NCBI RefSeq assembly: GCF_020524345.1
Contig: NZ_JAIVLH010000024.1
Coordinates: 1-64,000 of the forward strand
Source of the DNA: Metabacillus niabensis
GTDB taxonomy: Bacteria; Bacillota; Bacilli; Bacillales; Bacillaceae
Direction: 5' to 3'
DNA length: 64,000 bases
Both the position numbers and the translations under genes were made by a program. The notes beneath the pieces were generated by a model. The model did no database searches, was not told where the DNA came from, and worked only from the letters and a program-made list of their open reading frames with translations. Positions 35,243 to 42,812 of this stretch are shown here, one piece after another. Every line of letters begins with the position of its first letter. Within the stretch, counting starts at the first letter, position 1.

Positions 35243-35294
35243 GAGGATGACTATATGAAATAGTCTGCTATATAGACCATCCAGAGTCATCCTC
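35243..35294. repeat. Hairpin in the dapH-dapL gap
   Basis: GAGGATGACT at 35243-35252 pairs perfectly with AGTCATCCTC at 35285-35294. The loop contains further partly paired AGTCT/AGACT and TATAT stretches. No T-run follows, so it is more likely a processing, stability or attenuation element than a terminator. Confidence 0.6.
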
Positions 35295-35301
35295 ACCATT
35301 C

Positions 35302-36012
35302 TTATAATTGTCTTAGTTCTTGCATAATTTCAGTTTTTGATTGTGTTTGAGCATCGATATCTTTGATTTTTCGGGCTGGTGCACCGTATACAACTGTATA
35401 TGGTTCAACATCTTTTGTTACGATTGATCCAGCACCTACAACAGCACCTTTACCAACTGTTACACCTTCGAGAACAACACAGTTAGCACCAATCAAAACA
35501 TCATCTTCGATAACAACCGGTTTTGCAGAAGGTGGTTCAATAACACCTGCCAATACGGAACCTGCACCAATGTGACAGTTTTTACCTACTGTAGCGCGTC
35601 CACCTAAAGTTGCGTTCATATCAATCATTGTTCCTTCACCAATGACAGAACCGATATTGATAGAAGCACCCATCATAATAACAGCATTATCCCCAATTTC
35701 AACTTGATCACGAATAATCGCACCTGGCTCTATACGTGCTTTAATTCCTTTAAGATCCAGTAAAGGGATAGCTGAATTACGACGGTCATTTTCAATCACA
35801 TAGTCTTCAATATTTGCTTTGTTGCTTTCTAATGCTGCTTCGATTTCAGCCCACTCACCAAAAACAACCCCTGTATTTCCTGTAATAAATGTTTGAGCTG
35901 AATCCCCAAAGTTAATTCCTTCAAGGTTTCCTTTAACATAAACCTTTACAGGTGTTGATTTTTTACTGTTTTGTATAAATGAGATAATCTCATTTGCATC
36001 CATCATGTTCAT
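35302..36012 (-). CDS. dapH: Tetrahydrodipicolinate N-acetyltransferase
   Basis: A 236-aa acetyltransferase. The N-terminal domain (about 1-80) is followed by a left-handed beta helix of hexapeptide repeats (about 88-205: [20 protein letters not shown] and onward). It acetylates tetrahydrodipicolinate with acetyl-CoA, the entry to the acetylated diaminopimelate pathway for lysine and peptidoglycan. The ATG follows AGGAGGA. Promoter at 36049-36077. Together with dapL and patA (58 kb) the acetyl branch is complete. Confidence 0.96.
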   Translation of the reverse strand: MNMMDANEIISFIQNSKKSTPVKVYVKGNLEGINFGDSAQTFITGNTGVVFGEWAEIEAALESNKANIEDYVIENDRRNSAIPLLDLKGIKARIEPGAIIRDQVEIGDNAVIMMGASINIGSVIGEGTMIDMNATLGGRATVGKNCHIGAGSVLAGVIEPPSAKPVVIEDDVLIGANCVVLEGVTVGKGAVVGAGSIVTKDVEPYTVVYGAPARKIKDIDAQTQSKTEIMQELRQL

Positions 36013-36048
36013 ATGTATTTCCTCCTTGTACTATGTCAGTCATTCTTT

Positions 36049-36077
36049 ACTGTATCAAAGGAACAAACTGTTGACAA
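36049..36077 (-). promoter_or_regulatory. Sigma-A promoter of dapH-dapL
   Basis: TTGTCA (36077-36072), 17 bases, TACAGT (36054-36049), 37 bases before the dapH start. No lysine riboswitch fits in the short leader. Confidence 0.7.
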
Positions 36078-36118
36078 GAGATCTGTTAAATTTGTCATAT
36101 TGTCGAATTCTTATTTTT

Positions 36119-37000
36119 CTAATAACATTCATACCTTTGATGTTCTTCAACAATTTCGACAAAAGCTTTTACTTGTTTTAATTCAAAGGAGGACTCAAAA
36201 CCCAATAACCAAGTATGTCTTTCAATAGGCTTCCCATCTTCTTCAAGAAGTGGTATTTTAAACACCTCTTGTTCCTCATCCTTTAATGTGACGGAAGGGA
36301 GAATGGCATATCCAATTCCATTCAACGCCATCTGTTTACAGGTTTCAATTTGATCAACAACAATCGTTCTCTTCGGTGATGTATTAAATTGGCGATGCCA
36401 CCAGTCTTGTATTTCTTGATAATACGAGGAATCGCTTTTAAACTGAATAAAAGGTCTCTCAGTATGGAGGACTTCTTCAATATTCTGTATCTCGGTATCT
36501 ACAAGGTAAAGCGTGTCTGTTAACAGATGTTTTTTCATCCCTTTCCATTCAGGATTTCCACGTATAATTCCTAAATGAACATGATCCTCATACATACTTT
36601 TTAAAATTTCACTACTCCACCCGGTGATGAGTGATATTTTTGCATGAGGATATTTTCTAACATATGTTTTTAATACACTTGGTAGCCAATGTTGTCCAAT
36701 GATAGAAGCCACTGCAAGTTTTAATGTTCCGTGTACCTCACCTTCCAGCGCTAGTATTTCTTCTTTTACTTTGTCTTCTTTTAGAACGACTTCCCGTGCA
36801 TAAGCAACAATTTTTTCACCCGCTGGAGTTAGAGTAAGGCCCTTCTGTGATCTGATAAATAATTGTAATCCCCAAGACTTTTCAATTGTTTGTAAACGCT
36901 GTGATAATGCTGGTTGAGAAACAAACAATCGTTCAGACGCTTTTCTCATATTCATTTCTTCTGCTAAAACAACCAGCATTCTAAGTTCAGAAGTTTGCAT
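36119..37000 (-). CDS. ccpC: LysR-type regulator CcpC
   Basis: A 293-aa LysR-family regulator. A winged helix-turn-helix (about 3-60: MNMRKASERLFVSQPALSQRLQTIE) is followed by a substrate-binding domain with LAVASIIGQHWLPSVLK (about 94) and DQIETCKQMALNGIGYAILPS (about 225). Nearly identical blocks occur in B. subtilis CcpC (YkuM), which senses citrate and represses aconitase and citrate synthase. Its place between darB and dapH is conserved, but the ykuNOP flavodoxin genes normally between ccpC and dapH are absent. An MFS pump lies on the other side. Confidence 0.92.
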   Translation of the reverse strand: MQTSELRMLVVLAEEMNMRKASERLFVSQPALSQRLQTIEKSWGLQLFIRSQKGLTLTPAGEKIVAYAREVVLKEDKVKEEILALEGEVHGTLKLAVASIIGQHWLPSVLKTYVRKYPHAKISLITGWSSEILKSMYEDHVHLGIIRGNPEWKGMKKHLLTDTLYLVDTEIQNIEEVLHTERPFIQFKSDSSYYQEIQDWWHRQFNTSPKRTIVVDQIETCKQMALNGIGYAILPSVTLKDEEQEVFKIPLLEEDGKPIERHTWLLGFESSFELKQVKAFVEIVEEHQRYECY

Positions 37001-37130
37001 CCACTCACCCTTTTACATAATAAGTTTTCCTTATAGGAAGAATCAAAATGACAATAATTTAGTTATTGAGATATCAATTGTATCATAAGGTTATAGGTGA
37101 TTTTTGTAAAGGAATTAGATTAAAAAAGAA

Positions 37131-37156
37131 GGACTGCCAAACAGATTTGGCAGTCC
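37131..37156 (-). terminator. Terminator after the MFS gene
   Basis: A perfect 11-bp stem (GGACTGCCAAA/TTTGGCAGTCC) with a CAGA-type loop, followed by TTCTTTTTTAATC on the minus strand. Confidence 0.88.
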
Positions 37157-37159
37157 ACA

Positions 37160-38662
37160 TTATATATTTTCCTTTTTAGGCAAAAATGTGATCAAGATAA
37201 AGCTTAAAACAGCAAAACCTAATATAACTAAAAAAACATTATGAAGAGCTATTTCAAGGCCTTCTTGGAGGAGCATTAGCGCTTGTGAAGTTAGTGATGT
37301 TCTTTGTTGATCATCTAAAATAAGTGTTGTTGAATCAAGGTTTAATTCATTATCTACACCTTCGCTTTTAAAGAATGAAATCAACTGACTGTTTAAAATC
37401 CCGCCTAATAAAGCTGCGCCTATAGTACTGCCAACATTTCTCATAAACATATTAGTCGCTGTTGCAACTCCTCTTTTATTCCATTCAACCGTACTTTGAA
37501 TCGAAACAATAAAGGCTGTAGTAGTTAGTCCCATACCCGTACCTATTAAAAAAGAACCAAAAGCAGCAAAGACTGGGCTATCACCGCTTGATAAGAAAAT
37601 GAATACAATACTTCCCAGAATTAGTGATATTCCACCAAATATTGAGGTTGTCCTAAAGCCAATCTTCAATATGGCTCTGCCAGATATCATTGCGGCAATT
37701 GGCCAACCAATCGACATTGTTGTTAAAGTGAATCCAGCTACGATTGGCTTTTCTTCCATAACTCCTTGTACGAACGTTGGGAGGAATGTCGATAATCCTA
37801 TTACGATAACTCCGGTAGTTAACGATGTTAGATTTGCTACTAAAATAGACCTCTCTTTCCAAAGCTCAAAAGGCATCATCGGGTCGTCAACTTTTTTTTC
37901 ATAGTAAACAAAAACAATAAAGCTGAATAATGATAGCAAACACAGCAATAAGACTGGTAAGGAAAGCCATGCAAAGCGAACTCCGCCTTCTACTAGGATA
38001 AACATAAAGGAGGTGACAGCAATTGTTAAAAAAATAGCCCCACCGTAATCAACCTGAGGTTTACGTTTTTCGATATTTTCTTGTAGAAATAAATACAATC
38101 CTATAATAGCTAGAATTCCTAGGGGAATATTAATCCAAAAAACAAATCTCCAACTAACAAATTCCACTAACAATCCACCAATAGCAGGACCCATAATCGC
38201 TGAGATTCCCCACACACTGGAAAGATACCCCTGAATCTTCGCTCTTTCTTCTTTTGTATAAATATCACCAACAATGGTTGTGGCAATCGGCATTACCGCA
38301 CCTGCACCAAAACCTTGCACAAAACGTGCAAAAATAAGCATTTCCATTGATGAAGCCATTCCACATAAAATTGAACCAATTAAAAAGATGACAATACCAA
38401 TGGTTAAGACTGGCTTCCTGCCAAATAGATCAGATAACTTTCCATATATCAACACAGTAACAGCATTCATTAATAAATACGATGAAAATACCCAGCTATA
38501 GAGGGAAAAATCCTCTAATTCTGCCACGATGGCAGGCATGGCTGTTGCCACAATTGTCGCCTCAATTGCTGCCATAAACATGGCTAACATTACTGTAGCA
38601 AGCACATAGGGCCGCTTTGTTTTACGTTCTTTTGATTTTATAACTAATTGTTCTTGTCCCAT
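37160..38662 (-). CDS. MFS multidrug efflux transporter, DHA2 (14-segment) family
   Basis: A 500-aa, 14-segment drug/proton antiporter of the EmrB/QacA type. It has motif D1-like AIEATIVATAMPAIVAEL in segment 1 (about 30-47), YGKLSDLFGRKPVL (motif A, about 74-87), and WGISAIMGPAIGGLLVE (motif C, about 150-166). The start is ATG at 38662 after AGGAAGG. Both sides carry terminators, so it is a self-contained gene inserted between ccpC and darB relative to B. subtilis. Substrate unknown. Confidence 0.9.
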   Translation of the reverse strand: MGQEQLVIKSKERKTKRPYVLATVMLAMFMAAIEATIVATAMPAIVAELEDFSLYSWVFSSYLLMNAVTVLIYGKLSDLFGRKPVLTIGIVIFLIGSILCGMASSMEMLIFARFVQGFGAGAVMPIATTIVGDIYTKEERAKIQGYLSSVWGISAIMGPAIGGLLVEFVSWRFVFWINIPLGILAIIGLYLFLQENIEKRKPQVDYGGAIFLTIAVTSFMFILVEGGVRFAWLSLPVLLLCLLSLFSFIVFVYYEKKVDDPMMPFELWKERSILVANLTSLTTGVIVIGLSTFLPTFVQGVMEEKPIVAGFTLTTMSIGWPIAAMISGRAILKIGFRTTSIFGGISLILGSIVFIFLSSGDSPVFAAFGSFLIGTGMGLTTTAFIVSIQSTVEWNKRGVATATNMFMRNVGSTIGAALLGGILNSQLISFFKSEGVDNELNLDSTTLILDDQQRTSLTSQALMLLQEGLEIALHNVFLVILGFAVLSFILITFLPKKENI

Positions 38663-38794
38663 TGATATTACCTTCCTTTTAGAAAAACACGTCACACCGC
38701 CAAGAATGACGGAAGCGATGTCTTTTCTCTACTATTATCCTATAAAGAGTTAAACTTTCTTAAAGTATTAAAAAGTAATTAATCAAGATAAAAA

Positions 38795-38830
38795 GGACTG
38801 TCATTTTGTGTTGCAAAATGTGGACAGTCC
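38795..38830 (-). terminator. Terminator before the MFS gene, after darB
   Basis: GGACTGTC/GACAGTCC with an inner TTTTG/CAAAA pair, followed on the minus strand by TTTTTATC. It ends the darB transcript. Confidence 0.85.
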
Positions 38831-38861
38831 TCCTTTTTCATCATTCAATCTTTCTACATAT

Positions 38862-39320
38862 TTATTCACTATCATTACCATTATTAGCAAGTTGAATTTG
38901 TTTTTTCACTTTTTTTAGTATTGCTCTTCTTGTGAATATTCCTTCAAATATGTTGTTTTCATTTATCACACAAACAAACGGATGATTCACAACAAGGTCT
39001 AATCCTTTTTCAATGGTATCATGTAAATACAGCCTTGGGATATCCGTATTCATCACTTCTTCGACCTTCATATTCTCTAACTTTTCAAATTCGATTCGTT
39101 CCAATCCGAATATATTGTCCATTATTAAGTTCATCCCAATAAGTCCATGTAATGTAAAAGTCGGATCCAAAACAGGTATGGCTGTATAGCCTGTTTTTGT
39201 TAATACTAGTAATGCATGCTCTAAATTATTTCCTATCTGGACATGTGCTACTTTATCCCCTGAAATCATTAAATCTTGTATAGTTAAACCCATCAATTCA
39301 TTGGCACCTAAGCTAAACAT
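38862..39320 (-). CDS. darB: CBS-domain c-di-AMP receptor
   Basis: A 152-aa protein made of two CBS domains (about 10-70 and 82-142). Strong stretches are ADKVAHVQ-like GDKVAHVQIGNNLEHALLVL, TKTGYTAIPVLDP, IFGLERIEFEKL and VFEGIFTRR-like FEGIFTRRAILKK. These match DarB (YkuL/CbpB), which binds c-di-AMP and, when free, stimulates the Rel (p)ppGpp synthase and pyruvate carboxylase. ATG at 39320 after AGAGGAAG. It is a stand-alone gene between terminators. Confidence 0.92.
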   Translation of the reverse strand: MFSLGANELMGLTIQDLMISGDKVAHVQIGNNLEHALLVLTKTGYTAIPVLDPTFTLHGLIGMNLIMDNIFGLERIEFEKLENMKVEEVMNTDIPRLYLHDTIEKGLDLVVNHPFVCVINENNIFEGIFTRRAILKKVKKQIQLANNGNDSE

Positions 39321-39529
39321 GTTGTTCTTCCTCTCTAAAAAAGCTATTTTTATCCACAAAGAGGTGTGTTAAAGTTTCCTAATCTATCATATCATAAAAT
39401 GAATTTGTATTTCTTCGTTTACTCTCCTATATTCTGAAAAAGATAAGAAAACGTACTATTTTAACTGTTATGATGCGTTATTCACAAAACATTCAGCTAT
39501 ACAATTTGCTTTTCTGATGACAAAAAAAT

Positions 39530-39549
39530 GATACTCTTCCAGGAGTATC
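39530..39549 (-). terminator. Terminator after ykuK
   Basis: The stem GATACTC/GAGTATC with a 6-base loop is followed by ATTTTTTTG on the minus strand. Confidence 0.8.
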
Positions 39550-39571
39550 TACATTCAAGACTATTTAATTC

Positions 39572-40090
39572 TCATTTGGTATATCTATTTGCATAACTAA
39601 AAGCTGTGTAGGATTCCGGTTTTATTTTTGCCTCGATTCCCATTGCCTCAATCCTTCCAGTCATTTCTTGAATTAATTCCTTTGTCACTCCTCTTCTGCC
39701 AATATCCAAGTGTATCTCAAAAATTAAATCTGCTCCTTCATCTGCAAACGGAATTAAAATATCTGATAATTCCACTAAATATTTTGACATAAAATAAGAA
39801 GCAATTTCCTGGCTTAGTGCTGTTTCCATTGAAATCTTTTCTCTAATGCTTGTAATCGGCCGCTTCACAGTTTGGTTTTTTAAACAACCCCACGCACCTT
39901 TGCCAACCCTATGAAGGTGAACAGCTGTAATAAACTTTGTTTCCGTTTGATGAACATGTGAATCTGACCCAATAGACAATACATATTCTGAACGTGGGTC
40001 CTTTAACATGAAGCCTTTTATACGCTCAAGTACAGTTTGAAAGGACATCATCTTCTCAGAGACATTATAAAAGGTGAAAGAATCGTTCAT
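39572..40090 (-). CDS. ykuK: YkuK family ribonuclease-H-like protein
   Basis: A 172-aa protein of the YkuK family, length equal to the B. subtilis protein. IGSDSHVHQTETKFITAVHLHR (about 39-60) has the acidic/His pattern of an RNase H-like fold, and DIGRRGVTKELIQEMTGRI follows near 130. Function unknown. ATG at 40090 after AGGAGT. It follows the zinc-ribbon gene and ykuJ and is probably in the same transcript, despite the hairpin at 40187-40216. Confidence 0.9.
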   Translation of the reverse strand: MNDSFTFYNVSEKMMSFQTVLERIKGFMLKDPRSEYVLSIGSDSHVHQTETKFITAVHLHRVGKGAWGCLKNQTVKRPITSIREKISMETALSQEIASYFMSKYLVELSDILIPFADEGADLIFEIHLDIGRRGVTKELIQEMTGRIEAMGIEAKIKPESYTAFSYANRYTK

Positions 40091-40186
40091 CTTACAACTC
40101 CTTGTCATGTTTCATTGTTAGTATTTTCGAAAGCAAATTTTCCGTTACTATACTGTATGAAGAAGACAAGACCTAATATGAATAAA

Positions 40187-40216
40187 AAATAGCCATACCA
40201 GGTGGTATGACTATTT
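40187..40216 (-). terminator. Hairpin at the stop codon of the zinc-ribbon gene
   Basis: AAATAG(C)CATACC/GGTATG(A)CTATTT with a 4-base loop. The upstream arm contains the TAG stop codon. A T-rich stretch (ATTTTTTATTC) follows on the minus strand. Confidence 0.75.
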
Positions 40217-40363
40217 CCCTTTACTTGTTTCAATGTTTCTAATGGACTCTTGACATTGAGTACAGGTAAAGATCACATTTTGATTAGATTGTGCTGTTAA
40301 TGATTCTGAAAGTGGTCCTTTTCCTTGACAAAATGGACAAATAATAAAAGGATCTTTTTTCAT
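40211..40363 (-). CDS. ykzF: 50-aa zinc-ribbon protein
   Basis: A small protein with two Cys pairs, CPFC (about 9-12) and CTQC (about 34-37), a likely zinc ribbon; the remaining sequence is polar. ATG follows a perfect AAGGAGG at seven bases. It sits between ykuJ and ykuK, where B. subtilis has the small gene ykzF as I recall it; the name is given on position only. Its function is unknown. The stop codon is part of a terminator-like hairpin. Confidence 0.7.
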   Translation of the reverse strand: MKKDPFIICPFCQGKGPLSESLTAQSNQNVIFTCTQCQESIRNIETSKGK

Positions 40364-40387
40364 TTTGCCTCCTTAGTTTTAAAACTA

Positions 40388-40624
40388 TTATTGAAGGAGA
40401 TCAAAAATTTCCATAGCAATCATATCAATATTATCGAATTGATATGATTGAGGTTTTTCACCTTTTTGATAAACCTCAAGCTCAAACGTACTATTTTTGT
40501 CAAAATATTTTACACTGCAACGTTTTTCACCTTCAACCTCAAAAAAGCGCTGAACAGGTTCTCCTGAACCAGAATTTTCTTGAAGATTTTGAAGTCTTGT
40601 AATAATACCTAAAAGTTGTGACAC
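40388..40624 (-). CDS. ykuJ: YkuJ family protein
   Basis: A 78-aa protein, one residue off the B. subtilis length. Conserved stretches are GIITRLQNLQE, QRFFEVEGEKRCSVKYF and YQFDNIDMIAMEIFDLLQ. The structure is expected to be a small beta sheet with flanking helices; function unknown. Translation starts at GTG after GGAAGGGGGAT. It heads ykuJ-ykzF-ykuK and lies downstream of the small RNA locus. Confidence 0.92.
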   Translation of the reverse strand: MSQLLGIITRLQNLQENSGSGEPVQRFFEVEGEKRCSVKYFDKNSTFELEVYQKGEKPQSYQFDNIDMIAMEIFDLLQ

Positions 40625-40987
40625 CAGATATCCCCCTTCCGGAAGAGTTAACGTATAACTAATTCCTTCGTTTTATTGTTTACTCTACCACTCATTCTAT
40701 CCACTAAACGACGATTCAATAATCAGCATCTTACTTTTGTGCCATGTCAATTTTACACTATGTATGTAGGGATTTCCAAGGAAATTATCAAAGTATGTAA
40801 AACTTCCTTTATTTTGTCCACTTTTTCAACATATTATATTAAAATGTCGTTTATTTATTTACCCTTGAAGCAGTAGCCTGTATAATTGTAACACATATTC
40901 CTATTAAGTTCATAAAACAGATTATCTTCTAATAAAATATGTTATAAATGATTACATAGGAAATATTTATTGTTTGGGGAGATAAAC
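40625..40987. other. Divergent promoter region
   Basis: A 363-base AT-rich gap between ykuJ (minus) and the glutaredoxin-like gene (plus). Several TATAAT/TTGTCC-like words are present but no single promoter stands out. No gene, hairpin or known regulatory box was found. Confidence 0.4.
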
Positions 40988-41221
40988 GTGAAAAAAATAA
41001 TTGTATATTCTCAGCCAAGTTGCCCTCCTTGCCAAGTTGTTAAACAATTTTTAGACCATCACAACATCACATATATTGATAAAGATATTAGTGTCGATAA
41101 AGATGCATGGAACACCCTTGTTGAAGATTTACAATCATCATCAACACCAACTGTTACTGTTGGCGACGAGGTTGTTATTGGGTTTGATTTAAAAAAGCTA
41201 GAGGAACTATTAGGTTTGTAA
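40988..41221 (+). CDS. Glutaredoxin-like thiol protein
   Basis: A 77-aa glutaredoxin/NrdH-type protein. The redox motif is CPPC (about 11-14), the cis-Pro is in SSTPTVTVGD (about 55-64), and GFDLKKLEELL ends the fold. It should reduce disulfides; its partner is unknown. GTG start after GGGGAG at a good distance. A bidirectional hairpin closes it and also ends the small RNA on the other strand. Confidence 0.88.
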   Translation: MKKIIVYSQPSCPPCQVVKQFLDHHNITYIDKDISVDKDAWNTLVEDLQSSSTPTVTVGDEVVIGFDLKKLEELLGL

Positions 41222-41229
41222 AGGAAAAG

Positions 41230-41344
41230 AAAAAAGCTTGGTGACCAGCCAAGCTTTTTTCGCTCTATTAAAGGGGTTTGGGGAAAACGAGAGTTTATGA
41301 CTAATCAAGTTCCTACGTAGCAATAGGAAGTAGTTGATTATCTT
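41230..41344 (-). ncRNA. fsrA: Fur-controlled small RNA, probable FsrA
   Basis: On the minus strand a sigma-A promoter containing a perfect Fur box reads into about 115 bases with no open reading frame and ends at a strong T-run terminator. The predicted RNA has a 5' stem (AATCAA/TTGATT and TTCCTA/TAGGAA), an unpaired C-rich segment (TTTTCCCCAAACCCCTTT, about 41268-41285) able to pair with GGAGG/GGGG ribosome sites, and the 3' hairpin at 41231-41260. It lies between ykuI and ykuJ, where I recall B. subtilis encodes the iron-sparing sRNA FsrA. Sequence identity was not tested. Confidence 0.78.
41231..41260. terminator. Bidirectional terminator (glutaredoxin gene and small RNA)
   Basis: A perfect AAAAAGCTTGG/CCAAGCTTTTT stem with T-runs on both strands. 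It ends the plus-strand thiol protein gene and, on the minus strand, the Fur-controlled RNA. Confidence 0.92.
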
Positions 41345-41349
41345 TCTCA

Positions 41350-41378
41350 TTTATAATGATAATGATTATCACTTTCAA
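41350..41378 (-). promoter_or_regulatory. Promoter with perfect Fur box
   Basis: TTGAAA (41378-41373), 17 bases, TATAAA (41355-41350). The spacer contains TGATAATGATTATCA (41357-41371), an exact 7-1-7 Fur box. No protein gene begins downstream on either strand within reach, so it drives the small RNA. Confidence 0.88.
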
Positions 41379-41400
41379 TGTCAATGATTTTTTCAAAAAC

Positions 41401-42078
41401 TCACATAATTTTCTCATAGAAAAAATTATGCAAAATTGTTTTTGAGTAAAAATAAGGTAACAAGATCTGGCTTAAGTGTTGATTTAAAAGGTATTCTCTT
41501 TCACTATGATCATCAGTTTTTTGTGTATCCACTTCTGTATTTTTTGTACCTTTAACTTCTTGTCTATTTGTTTTATTTTGTCCAATTTCTTCTAAATTTT
41601 TTGCATAGTTTTTAATATCAGTTACCAATATTCCTTTTTGTGTTTCCGTTAATTTTACCCACTCATAATGGTCATCATAGCTAACAGGACCATCATTAGA
41701 GGCAGGGAAAAATTCATAAACAACGATTTGGTCATTTTTTTCAACAATCTTTGTTCCTTCGTCATAGGTAAAAAATGGAATCGTGTAAATTGGAAAGTCA
41801 GTACCATAAACAATATATTTCCCGTCTTCTTCAAATAGATTTTTGTTTAAAAATTGGATTGTTATATCTTTATTAAAATATTCAGAAAGAATTTGGACCA
41901 TTTCCTCTTTTTCTCTTGGCTTTTCTGATAATGATTGTTGTGCTTTAAAGGCATCTTGTAGATGAGATAAGATGTTTTCTCTATTCACATTTTCAAGGTC
42001 TGAAGCTAATACTGGATGAGAAAACAATAGGAGAATAGCTATGATAAGCAAACTGCAACATACTTTATTTTGTCTCAT
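41401..42078 (-). CDS. Secreted protein of unknown function
   Basis: A 225-aa protein with a Sec signal peptide (about 1-27, hydrophobic core LLIIAILLLFSHP, cleavage near VLASD). A mature domain (about 30-165) is of mixed strands and helices (YIVYGTDFPIYTIPFF, VVYEFFPASNDGP). A Lys/Glu/Asp-rich linker (about 165-200) precedes a hydrophobic end. No enzyme motif recognised. Start: ATG at 42078 after AAAGGATG. It is not in the B. subtilis order. Confidence 0.7.
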   Translation of the reverse strand: MRQNKVCCSLLIIAILLLFSHPVLASDLENVNRENILSHLQDAFKAQQSLSEKPREKEEMVQILSEYFNKDITIQFLNKNLFEEDGKYIVYGTDFPIYTIPFFTYDEGTKIVEKNDQIVVYEFFPASNDGPVSYDDHYEWVKLTETQKGILVTDIKNYAKNLEEIGQNKTNRQEVKGTKNTEVDTQKTDDHSEREYLLNQHLSQILLPYFYSKTILHNFFYEKIM

Positions 42079-42254
42079 TCTTATTCCATCCTTTCTCATT
42101 AATAATTTGGACAATCTTTATCTCTTCCCTATTTTACCAACAAATTTGTCAATATAGAGGTATGAACGTTCGTGAAATCCAATCAAATTATGACAACAAC
42201 TTTCATTATTCTCTACCCATTTTGACAAAGGTCTAATCAATCTTTAAAATTCAG

Positions 42255-42475
42255 AACAAAAGCGCAAGCGCCTTGTTCAGCCTCGTGAAATAAGACGATT
42301 TAGAATAGAAGGCGTTCTTTTCATTCAACTCTAAATTGGCTTATGACCTCGAGGGGCTAGCCACTGGCAGTCTGAGAACGGGACGTCATCTCCACGACTG
42401 CACTTGCACGTCCTGTGCTTCGGAGCTGGAATGTCGCGCACTTATCCACCGTTCAAAGAATTTTATCATTCCCAG
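42255..42475. repeat. Dispersed intergenic repeat, copy 3 (long)
   Basis: It begins AAAGCGCAAGCGCCTTGTTC, includes CCTCGAGGGGCTAGCC and several short palindromes (CAAGCGC-type and GACGT/ACGTC), and ends GGAGCTGGAATGTCGCGCAC then TTATCCACC with an AAAGAATTTTAT tail. The last part matches copy 1. It is far richer in GC than its flanks. A plus-strand frame across it (42336-42536) is not a gene. Confidence 0.65.
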
Positions 42476-42508
42476 ACGACAAAAAAACAGTGAACCATTG
42501 TCCACTGT

Positions 42509-42748
42509 TTACCAAGATATTGTAAAAGCCAAATAAAAAATATATGCTAGTGAAAGAACTGCTGCAATCATATAGGCCAGAAAAACAGGATTACGTGAAT
42601 AAGGATGATCCTGCACCTTCTCATTTAATTGTGTATCATATTTCGCTTTTCTTTCACTAACAAGCTTACCTATTTTAAAGGTATATATTAAGCTTGTTAC
42701 TAATATTAGTAATGCGATTACACCAAGAACCATTGTTAAATAGGTCAC
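42509..42748 (-). CDS. Small two-segment membrane protein
   Basis: A 79-aa protein with two membrane segments (about 5-25 and 58-76) joined by a basic loop (SERKAKYDTQLNEK...). The likely start is GTG after GGAGTG; the ORF reads 12 codons further upstream without support. It lies where B. subtilis has ykuH (next to ykuI), but I cannot confirm that it is the same gene. Confidence 0.6.
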   Translation of the reverse strand: MTYLTMVLGVIALLILVTSLIYTFKIGKLVSERKAKYDTQLNEKVQDHPYSRNPVFLAYMIAAVLSLAYIFYLAFTISW

Positions 42749-42812
42749 CCTGCTGTCACTCCTTTTATAAATAGGATGACTCACTCAATAAATAAATATG
42801 CCTTGGAAAAAC

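Noticed and set aside
35227-35301. Terminator between dapH and dapL
   Set aside because: The hairpin is real but no T-run follows on the coding strand, and the two genes act in the same pathway.
36013-36118. Lysine riboswitch before dapH
   Set aside because: The predicted transcript leader is only about 30 bases, far too short for the L-box.
42336-42536. Plus-strand 66-codon open frame
   Set aside because: It runs through the GC-rich dispersed repeat, has no ribosome binding site, and its composition is that of the repeat, not a protein.
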